Source: DAOUMU01 sp034409055
GTDB lineage: Bacteria > Chloroflexota > Anaerolineae > 4572-78 > J111
Direction: 5' to 3'
DNA length: 27,356 bases
NCBI GenBank assembly: GCA_034409055.1
Contig: DAOUMU010000307.1
Span: forward strand, 1-27,356
Part shown: positions 16,909 through 22,761 of the stretch, piece by piece
Position numbering within the stretch: the first letter of the stretch is position 1
Layout of the letters: every line of letters starts with the position of its first letter
The notes under the pieces: model-generated
What the model saw: only the letters and a program-made list of their open reading frames with translations
Database searches by the model: none
What the model was told of the DNA's origin: nothing
Translations under genes and position numbers: made by a program

Positions 16909-17204
16909 ATCATCAACATACTTTCAAAAACACTTTCACAACTTTAAGGATACAAAATGAGCGTATGAAATGGTAGGGGCAAAGGTACTAAAAAATGCGG
17001 GTCAAAGGTACCGGATCATCTTGCCCTAAAGTACCTTATAAAAACGATGTATTTCGATCCTTTGTTCTATGTCCTGTAATTCTTTCAAAGCCATGCTAAA
17101 CTCTCTAACATCTGTTCAACCGGCCTATGGACCAAATTCAGACCTTTTGACGAATTTTATATTTTACTGCATGTTACGCTGCGTCATGACGTAAGGAGAA
17201 GACG

Positions 17205-19619
17205 ATGCCAACTCCGTTACGCATTCTCATTTTGGAGGATGACCCTTATGAGGCGGAGCTTGAGATTACTACGTTAGAAAAAGCTGGCTATGTGTGCCAA
17301 TGGGAACGTGTAGAAACCCGAGCAGAATTCCTGGTTTGCCTGAACCGGCCGGACTACGATCTGATTTTGGCTGATTATCTCCTGCCAACCCTTGGGGGAC
17401 TAACTGCGCTGGAGTTATGCCGCCAGCGTGGCCTCGATTTGCCATTTATTTTTGTCTCTGGCCAACCTGGTGAGGAGATAGCAATTAAGTGTCTCAAAGC
17501 AGGAGCGACCGACTACGTTTTGAAAGACCGCCTCTCCCGGTTAGGTCCGGCTGTGCAGCGAGCGCTGCGCGAAAAGGAAACACAGCGACAGGGCCGGCGG
17601 GCGGAAGAAACCCTGGCCGAAAAGGAGCAAAGCTTTCGTTTGCTGGCTGAGAATGCTCAAGATACTCAACGCCAATGGCGAGAGGAAGAACTCCGCATAC
17701 TATCTCGGGCCTTCGAGCAAAGCCCTGGTCTGATCATGATTACGGATACTGAGGGCAATATTGAATATGTTAATCCCCGGTTTACCCAAGTAACCGGCTA
17801 TACCCTGGAGGAAATCAGAGGACAAAACCCACGTATCTTAAAATCTGGCAAAATGTCACCGGAAGAATACGAACAGTTATGGCGTACGATTACTGTCGGG
17901 CGGGAATGGCGGGGAGAGTTCTATAATAAAAAAAAGAGTGGTGAATTCTATTGGGCCTCCGCCTTAATTTCACCTATTAAAGATGAACGAGGTGTCACGA
18001 CCCATTTCTTGGCGGTTGAGGAAGACATCACCGATCATAAGCAGGCTCAGGAAGCGCTATGGCAGAGTAAAGAGCGTTTCCGCCAGGTTATCTCTTCCAT
18101 TAGTGACCATATTTATGTCACCGAGGTCACTGAAGATGGACGTCATATTAATCTCTATCTTTCCCCTCACGCGGAACCCTTGACCGGCTATCCTCATGAG
18201 AAGTTCGTAACTGATTGGAGCTTCTGGCCCTCAACCGTGATCCATCCGGATGACCGGGAGGTGGCCGCCGCTCAGGCCGTCCAGTTGGCCTTGGGGCGGA
18301 ATAGTGAGGTAGAATATCGGCTGGTTCGGGCCGACGGTCAGGTCATTTGGGTACGCGATAGGGCCAGGGTACAAAGTCATGGTACCTCGAAAATCACTTA
18401 TGGCCTGGTCAGTGATATCACCGATTACAAACGGGCAGAAGCAGAGATTCGAAAGCTCAATGAAGAGCTAGAACAACGAGTGGCCGATCGAACCCGAGAG
18501 TTGTCGGCTTTGTACGAGGTGACCACAGTAGCCAGCGAGTCTCTGGATCTGGAGACGACAATGGAGCGGTCACTGGAGCGAGTACTGGCTGCTATGCGGA
18601 GTGGGGTGGGGGCGATCCACCTGCTGGACGAGACGGAGAAAACCCTGTGCCTGGCTGCCCAACAGGGCATCAGGCCCGACATTATGGCCGAGATAGACCC
18701 CATACCGTCCGACAATAGTCTGGCAAGCTGGGTGATTGAGCATGGCGAACCGCTGGTCGTGCCCGACATAGCCACTGACTCGCGAGCACCCCAAGTGGTT
18801 CGTACCAGCGGTCTCCGCACTTATGTCGGGGTGCCAATGCGGGCCAGAGGGCGCACGCTGGGCGTCCTTAGTGTTTTTGGACACACAAGACAACAGTTTA
18901 ATGTAGAAGAGGTGGCCTTACTTACTTCTATCGCCGATCAAGTGGCGGTGGCGGTGGAAAACGCCCGGTTACGCCAATGGGCTGAGCAAGCCGCTGTTAT
19001 GGAAGAGCGGGAGCGGCTGGCTCGTGAACTCCACGACTCGGTCACCCAGTCACTCTACAGTCTGACCCTGTTTGCCGAAGCAGGCCGGGAACTGGTCAAG
19101 ACCGAAGAATGGGAGGCGGTCGGACATAACTTCACCCGAATAGGAGAGACTGCCCAACACGGCCTTAAGGAGATGCGCCTCCTGGTCCACGCCCTGCGGC
19201 CATTGGACCTGGAGCGAGAAGGACTGGTCGGGGCTCTACACCGGAGGTTGAATGCTGTCGAGGGACGGGTTAACATCAAAGCCCGAGTGGTGGCGGAAGA
19301 ATTAGTTGATCTGCCGGCGCCGGTCGAAGAGGAACTCTATCGCATTGCCCAAGAGGCGCTCAACAATGCTCTGAAGCATGCGACGATCACTTCAGTCACG
19401 GTTTATCTGCGTGTCGAAGGGGAGTGGGTGGAATTAGAAGTGGTGGATGATGGAACAGGATTTGACCCCGAGACTGTTAGTGACAAGGGGGGGATGGGTT
19501 TGATCAACATGCGAAAGCGAGCCGAGAAACTGGGCGGCTCGTTAACGATTATTTCGATCCCAGGAGAAGGCACAAGCGTAAAGGTACGGGTAAAAACTCC
19601 CGGGATTTCTAAAACTTAG
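17205..19619 (+). CDS. NarL-class sensor histidine kinase with N-terminal receiver (REC-PAS-PAS-GAF-HisKA_3-HATPase)
   Basis: The product is 804 residues with no transmembrane helix. The receiver (5-122) has Glu11-Asp12-Asp13, phosphoacceptor Asp57 (LILADYLLP) and Lys107 (DYVLKD). A coiled stretch leads to PAS 1 (about 163-278, FEQSPGLIMITDTEGNIEYV, TGYTLEEIRGQNPRIL) and PAS 2 with PAC (about 290-412, ending GLVSDITDYKRAE). A GAF domain (about 435-590) follows. The dimerisation/phosphoacceptor block is of HisKA_3 type, with His610 in ERERLARELHDSVTQSL. HATPase has EALNNALKHA (Asn720/721) and DDGTGF. HisKA_3 kinases phosphorylate NarL/LuxR-type regulators, and such a gene lies 131 bp downstream. 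RBS AAGGAG lies 8 nt before the ATG. The protein ends GISKT, and this 3' end is duplicated in the following gap. Confidence 0.93.
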   Translation: MPTPLRILILEDDPYEAELEITTLEKAGYVCQWERVETRAEFLVCLNRPDYDLILADYLLPTLGGLTALELCRQRGLDLPFIFVSGQPGEEIAIKCLKAGATDYVLKDRLSRLGPAVQRALREKETQRQGRRAEETLAEKEQSFRLLAENAQDTQRQWREEELRILSRAFEQSPGLIMITDTEGNIEYVNPRFTQVTGYTLEEIRGQNPRILKSGKMSPEEYEQLWRTITVGREWRGEFYNKKKSGEFYWASALISPIKDERGVTTHFLAVEEDITDHKQAQEALWQSKERFRQVISSISDHIYVTEVTEDGRHINLYLSPHAEPLTGYPHEKFVTDWSFWPSTVIHPDDREVAAAQAVQLALGRNSEVEYRLVRADGQVIWVRDRARVQSHGTSKITYGLVSDITDYKRAEAEIRKLNEELEQRVADRTRELSALYEVTTVASESLDLETTMERSLERVLAAMRSGVGAIHLLDETEKTLCLAAQQGIRPDIMAEIDPIPSDNSLASWVIEHGEPLVVPDIATDSRAPQVVRTSGLRTYVGVPMRARGRTLGVLSVFGHTRQQFNVEEVALLTSIADQVAVAVENARLRQWAEQAAVMEERERLARELHDSVTQSLYSLTLFAEAGRELVKTEEWEAVGHNFTRIGETAQHGLKEMRLLVHALRPLDLEREGLVGALHRRLNAVEGRVNIKARVVAEELVDLPAPVEEELYRIAQEALNNALKHATITSVTVYLRVEGEWVELEVVDDGTGFDPETVSDKGGMGLINMRKRAEKLGGSLTIISIPGEGTSVKVRVKTPGISKT

Positions 19620-19719
19620 TACAAGATTGCAGAAATTTGTTCCGGGTTTGTTTGAGGAGCGAGGCATCCTCAGATGCCGGAGCGGGCCTCAAAAGAGCCT
19701 GGGATTTCTAAAACTTAGT
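19602..19719. repeat. 19-bp direct repeat duplicating the kinase 3' end, with nested hairpin between
   Basis: GGGATTTCTAAAACTTAGT covers the last codons and stop of the kinase (19602-19620) and recurs exactly at 19701-19719, 99 bp away. Between the copies lies a nested inverted repeat: TTTGAGG (19651-19657) with CCTCAAA (19687-19693), enclosing GGCATC (19663-19668) with GATGCC (19673-19678). No T run follows, so this is probably a transcript structure or insertion remnant within a kinase-regulator operon. Confidence 0.75.
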
Positions 19720-19750
19720 CCTATAATTGTAAATCTGACGAGGTATCTCA

Positions 19751-20413
19751 ATGACCGATGCCAAGCCTATCCGTATTCTGATTGCCGATGATCACGCTGT
19801 AGTGCGGGAAGGGTTGCGCACCCTGATTACCACCAAGCCGGGCATGGAGGTGGTTGGTGAAGCCGCAGACGGGTTTGAAGCCGTGTCGCAGGCCCGCTCT
19901 CTAAAACCTGACGTGATCTTGTTAGACATGGTCATGCCTGGCCAGGATGGTCTGGCGGCCATCATCACCATCAAGCGGGAAAACCCCAGGGCGCGCATCC
20001 TGGTCCTGACCAGTTTTGACGACGATGAAAGAGTCTTCTCCGCCATTAAGGCCGGAGCGTTGGGCTACCTCCTAAAAGACTCGTCGCCCCAACAGTTGCT
20101 TCAGGCCATTGATGATGTTTATCATGGTCGATCATCCTTACATCCGGCCATTGCCCTGAAAGTAATTCGCGAACTTAACCAGCCCTCAGACCTGCCCCTG
20201 ACCGACGAGCCGTTGACCGAACGGGAGGTACAGATATTACGCTTCATAGCCCAGGGCCTCACCAACCAAGATATTTCCGAAGCGCTCACCATCAGCGAAC
20301 GGACCGTAGGGAAACACGTCAGCAACATTCTGGACAAGTTACACCTGGCCAATCGCACCCAGGCCGCCTTGTATGCTCTCCGGCGAGGTTTGGCTAGCTT
20401 ACACCCAGACTGA
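19751..20413 (+). CDS. NarL/FixJ-family response regulator (REC + LuxR-type HTH)
   Basis: The product is 220 residues. The receiver (6-122) has Asp13-Asp14 (IADDHAVVRE), phosphoacceptor Asp59 (VILLDMVMP), Thr87 (VLTSF) and Lys109 (GYLLKDSS), all intact. A short linker leads to the LuxR-type helix-turn-helix (about 152-215): LTEREVQILRFIAQGLTNQD, then ISERTVGKHVSNILDKL. Such proteins bind DNA as phosphorylated dimers. The HisKA_3 kinase immediately upstream is the natural partner. RBS GAGG lies 7-8 nt before the ATG. The gene is closed by a strong terminator, so kinase and regulator form one transcription unit. Its target sites are unknown; the repeat-rich gap at 16.4-17.2 kb is one candidate. 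Confidence 0.96.
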   Translation: MTDAKPIRILIADDHAVVREGLRTLITTKPGMEVVGEAADGFEAVSQARSLKPDVILLDMVMPGQDGLAAIITIKRENPRARILVLTSFDDDERVFSAIKAGALGYLLKDSSPQQLLQAIDDVYHGRSSLHPAIALKVIRELNQPSDLPLTDEPLTEREVQILRFIAQGLTNQDISEALTISERTVGKHVSNILDKLHLANRTQAALYALRRGLASLHPD

Positions 20414-20493
20414 TAACTGATACGGGCTCTAACGGGTAGGATAACGTAGCAAATACGTAATTTTACGTACTCATAGGGCGTATTTTTACGTAG

Positions 20494-20524
20494 AAAAGAC
20501 CACCAAAAAGGTGGTCTTTTTTTT
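20494..20524 (+). terminator. Intrinsic terminator after the NarL-type regulator
   Basis: AAAAGACCACC (20494-20504), loop AAAAA, GGTGGTCTTTT (20510-20520), then the T run continues to 20524. The 11-bp perfect stem and eight Ts form a textbook rho-independent terminator. It separates the kinase-regulator unit from the chemosensory cluster. Confidence 0.93.
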
Positions 20525-20568
20525 ATCTCTAAATACGTCTTATTGTCACTGTGTTCTGCCTGAAGATG

Positions 20569-20577
20569 TGATATGAT
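20569..20577 (+). promoter_or_regulatory. Candidate extended -10 promoter for the chemosensory cluster
   Basis: TGATATGAT (20569-20577) combines the TGn extension with a TATGAT -10 (5 of 6 to TATAAT), between the terminator and the first gene of the cluster. The nearest -35-like TTGTCA (20543-20548) is too far at 23 bp, so recognition would depend on the extended -10. Sequence match only. Confidence 0.35.
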
Positions 20578-20630
20578 GAACTTGACCATGGGCAATTGGC
20601 AGTAAATGCCTTTAGTGGAGGATTCTATTG

Positions 20631-21008
20631 ATGCAAAATTATATCCCCGTCTTAATTGTAGCCAGGCCCGGTCGGATGCGAGATAGCTTGCGGGCCTTAC
20701 TTAGAGCGATACCTCAGTTGGAGATTGTTGGTCAGGCCGACAATGGTTCGTCCGCCCTGGGGATGGTCACTAACTATCACCCGAGCCTGGTCTTGCTCGA
20801 CTCTGATCTGCCTGATGACGAGGCATGGACTGTCTTGAAAAAAACCAAGTCTGAGTGGCCTCAAACCCGCTGCATTGTTTTGGCCAATAGTGTCCACCAG
20901 CAATGGCTGGCTAAAACTGCCGGCGCCGACAGTGTGCTGCTGACAGGCTTCCCGGCCACAAAGTTTTTTGCGGCTATAGAGGCACTACTGCCTCAATATG
21001 AAGCCTGA
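20631..21008 (+). CDS. Stand-alone degenerate receiver (pseudo-receiver) protein
   Basis: The 125-residue protein keeps the NarL-like receiver pattern (VLIVARPGRMRDSLRALLR, then LEIVGQADNGSSAL and LVLLDSDLPDDEAW) and the phosphoacceptor-position Asp57. It has lost the acidic Mg-binding pair (Ala11-Arg12 in place of Asp-Asp), the switch Thr (Ala85) and the invariant Lys (Thr105 in VLLTGF). It is therefore unlikely to be phosphorylated in the normal way and may work as a protein-interaction module. There is no output domain. I chose the ATG at 20631, 9 nt after GGAGG; a TTG at 20628 is also possible. It is the first gene after the terminator and precedes the RsbT-like gene by 59 bp, so it probably belongs to the chemosensory cluster. 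Confidence 0.85.
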   Translation: MQNYIPVLIVARPGRMRDSLRALLRAIPQLEIVGQADNGSSALGMVTNYHPSLVLLDSDLPDDEAWTVLKKTKSEWPQTRCIVLANSVHQQWLAKTAGADSVLLTGFPATKFFAAIEALLPQYEA

Positions 21009-21067
21009 ATTGTAAAGAATACCATATGTTGAGCCAATCATATCTAAACGACCACAGGTGATTGAAG

Positions 21068-21547
21068 ATGAAGACCCAAACAGCCGAATCCTATCTGGCT
21101 CCAGTTGTGAACGAGGAAGTTAAAACCAGGCCAGGCCAAGCTCACCCGGCCAGAGAAATACAGCGTCTAAATTTGCACGACGCCCTCGATGCAGTTATTG
21201 CCCGCGCCACTGTGCGTAAATTGGCCGCCTCCCTGGGCTATAGTTTAGTTGACCAGGTCCGCATCACCACCGCCATTTTTGAGATAGCCCGCGATTTTGT
21301 CACCTATGCCGGCCAGGGAGAGATTGTTATCTCCAAATGTAAAAACGACTCAGGCCGCACAGGCCTGGAATTTTTCTGCAATGACCAGGGCCTTAATGCC
21401 TCCAGGCTTACTTCTATGTTACAGGTAGGTGGTGATGACCCTCATAATAAACTGAACTTTCTCAGCCTCAGGAAGTTGGTGGATGAGTTTAAGGTCACCC
21501 AGGACCCCAAGGATGGTAACTGTGTCACAATTGTTAAATGGATGTAA
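21068..21547 (+). CDS. RsbT/anti-sigma-like HATPase-fold protein, degenerate active site
   Basis: The product is 159 residues: a 35-residue polar leader, then the RsbT-like fold. LGYSLVDQVRITTAIFEIAR corresponds to the family's GFSxxDQxRIxTAxxELAR block, YAGQGEIVISK to the next strands, and LRKLVDEFKVTQDP to the C-terminal helix and strand. ATP-binding residues are altered: the N-box Asn is Asp76 (EIARD), the G1 box DQGPG reads DQGLN (106-110), and the GLGL lid appears as NKLNFLSL. RsbT-type kinases phosphorylate STAS-domain partners in partner switching; this copy may have become a non-enzymatic partner. The start is the ATG at 21068, 6-7 nt after AGGTGA; an upstream TTG would overlap that RBS. 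It is followed 16 nt later by the CheY-like gene. Confidence 0.75.
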   Translation: MKTQTAESYLAPVVNEEVKTRPGQAHPAREIQRLNLHDALDAVIARATVRKLAASLGYSLVDQVRITTAIFEIARDFVTYAGQGEIVISKCKNDSGRTGLEFFCNDQGLNASRLTSMLQVGGDDPHNKLNFLSLRKLVDEFKVTQDPKDGNCVTIVKWM

Positions 21548-21563
21548 GGGAGGAAGGAATTTT

Positions 21564-22004
21564 ATGAGTAAAGCAGTTGGTGTATCCGACTCTGCCCCCG
21601 CCCGGTTCGAGGCGGAAAAAGAACGTATTGAGCACATTCTGGTGGTTGAGGACAGCCCTTCGCAGGCCCTGAACTTAAAAAATCTGCTTGAAACGGAGGG
21701 CCTGACCGTCAAGGTGGTTCATGATGGTCCCGAAGCCATTGAACAGGCCCAAAAATATCGTTATGATTTGATTGTGCTGGACGTGGAACTACCCACTCTA
21801 AATGGTTATGAAACCTGTCGCCGTTTAAAGATCAACCCCATCACCGCCAATATCCCTGTCATTATCTTCACCTGCCGTGACCGTCCGCTCGACGCCTTGG
21901 CCGGCCTGAAACTGGACATTACAGATTACATTCCCAAAGATGCCTTTGCCCAAGCCACCTTAATCCATACCATTCGCCAACTGAATCAAGGAGGCAGGCT
22001 ATGA
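21564..22004 (+). CDS. CheY-like single-domain response regulator
   Basis: The product is 146 residues: a 22-residue leader and a receiver with a full active site, namely Glu29-Asp30 (VVEDSPSQA), phosphoacceptor Asp73 (LIVLDVELP), Thr103 (IIFTC) and Lys125 (YIPKD). The VVEDSPSQA form is typical of receivers in Frz/Pil-type chemosensory systems. There is no output domain, so the phosphorylated form presumably acts on another protein, such as a motor or kinase. The frame extends upstream to 21483, but GGAAGGAATTTT before the ATG at 21564 marks the start. The stop codon overlaps the cheW start as ATGA (22001-22004), so the two are translationally coupled. Expected donor: a CheA beyond the window. 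Confidence 0.93.
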   Translation: MSKAVGVSDSAPARFEAEKERIEHILVVEDSPSQALNLKNLLETEGLTVKVVHDGPEAIEQAQKYRYDLIVLDVELPTLNGYETCRRLKINPITANIPVIIFTCRDRPLDALAGLKLDITDYIPKDAFAQATLIHTIRQLNQGGRL

Positions 22005-22648
22005 AGCATCAAGCGATAGCGGCCGGTGAGGCCCCCCCGGCCTGCCAACCCAGGGTAGGCCCACAGGGCAGGCCCACAGGGCCAGTGAGGGGAGAGAAGG
22101 AGGCTGACAGGCTGACGCTGCTTACTTTTAAGGTGGGGGGACAGACGTACGGTCTACCCGTAACCAGTGTGGTGCGCATTATTGAAATGGTGACGATTAC
22201 CCATCTACCCGGCGCCCCTGATTCTGTTCAGGGTATTATCAACCTGGGAGGTAAGGCCGTGCCGGTAATGGACCTGGGTCAACGCTTTGGTCTGCCTGGG
22301 CAAGCCTATGGTTTGCATACGCCCATTATCCTGACCGATGTGGTCAACGATGGTCGGACGGCTGCGCCGGTGGGCTTGATTGTGGATACGGTTGAGCAAG
22401 TTTTAGAAGTGCCCACTAAAAATTTAGAGATTACCGAAACAATTGTACCTGCCAAATTGGTGGAACAAATGACTACTCAGATGGCCTACCTGGATATGGT
22501 GGCCAAAGTAGACCGGCAAATGATTCTTGTCCTTAACGTGCAAGCTCTCCTGACACCTATCGAACAAACCAAATTGTCTCAACTTCCTGCGGTCGCTGCT
22601 ATCTACCGGCCCAAAGATGCTTTTGCTGAACCGGTAAGCGCATTGTAA
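22001..22648 (+). CDS. cheW: CheW-like coupling protein
   Basis: The product is 215 residues. The CheW SH3-like double barrel occupies about 37-195: LLTFKVGGQTYGLPVTSVVR, MVTITHLPGAPDSVQGIINL, VPVMDLGQRFGL, APVGLIVDTVEQVLEVP, then MILVLNVQALL. CheW couples chemoreceptor tips to the CheA kinase in the array. Residues 10-34 (APPACQPRVGPQGR...VRGEKE) are unlike any CheW segment: they are Pro/Gly-rich and come from the C-run/G-run element at 22026-22100, which includes a 13-bp tandem duplication (22057-22082). The insertion sits before the first beta strand, so the fold should be unaffected. The start overlaps the stop of the CheY-like gene. It is followed by cheR after 113 bp. Confidence 0.93.
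   Translation: MKHQAIAAGEAPPACQPRVGPQGRPTGPVRGEKEADRLTLLTFKVGGQTYGLPVTSVVRIIEMVTITHLPGAPDSVQGIINLGGKAVPVMDLGQRFGLPGQAYGLHTPIILTDVVNDGRTAAPVGLIVDTVEQVLEVPTKNLEITETIVPAKLVEQMTTQMAYLDMVAKVDRQMILVLNVQALLTPIEQTKLSQLPAVAAIYRPKDAFAEPVSAL
22026..22100 (+). repeat. In-frame C-run/G-run element, copy 1 (in cheW)
   Basis: GTGAGGCCCCCCCGGCC opens the element and GAGGGGAGAGAAGG closes it. Between them lie two exact tandem copies of AGGCCCACAGGGC (22057-22069 and 22070-22082) and CCAGTGA. It is read as E-APPA ... VRGEKE. It is the longest of the four copies, apparently expanded internally. Confidence 0.7.
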
Positions 22649-22734
22649 CGGCGACCGCAGGCGACCGTAGGGAGTGCGGATGTTTACGGCAATTTGCAGG
22701 TTCATCTACAGTTCCTGCGGGGGCTGCTATCTAC
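22584..22734. repeat. 23-bp repeat of the cheW 3' end in the cheW-cheR gap
   Basis: TTCCTGCGGTCGCTGCTATC plus TAC (22584-22606, inside cheW) recurs at 22712-22734 with two mismatches (GG for TC). The gap between also holds GCGACCGCAGGCGACCGTAG, a short tandem repeat of GCGACCG(C/T)AG at about 22651-22670. It looks like local duplication at the gene end; no terminator is formed. Confidence 0.65.
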
Positions 22735-22761
22735 AGAAGACATAAAAGTCAAGGTTTAAGG

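Larger units (their letters stand above)
16390..17204. other. Repeat-rich intergenic region between divergent signalling genes
   Basis: I see no convincing gene in these 815 bp. They hold an 18-bp inverted repeat (16564-16627), a 10-bp perfect hairpin (16635-16657), a 7-bp inverted repeat (16889-16908) and three AAAGGTAC-type motifs (16981-17038). A possible -35, TTGACG (17147-17152), is followed 17 bp on by a poor -10, CATGTT. The promoters of both flanking transcription units must lie here. Confidence 0.6.

Noticed and set aside
16390..17204. Possible missed gene in the 815-bp gap
   Set aside because: No frame of useful length with a start, RBS and protein-like composition was found on either strand.
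21483..21563. Upstream extension of the CheY-like gene
   Set aside because: It overlaps the end of the RsbT-like gene in another frame, and a good Shine-Dalgarno lies directly before the ATG at 21564.
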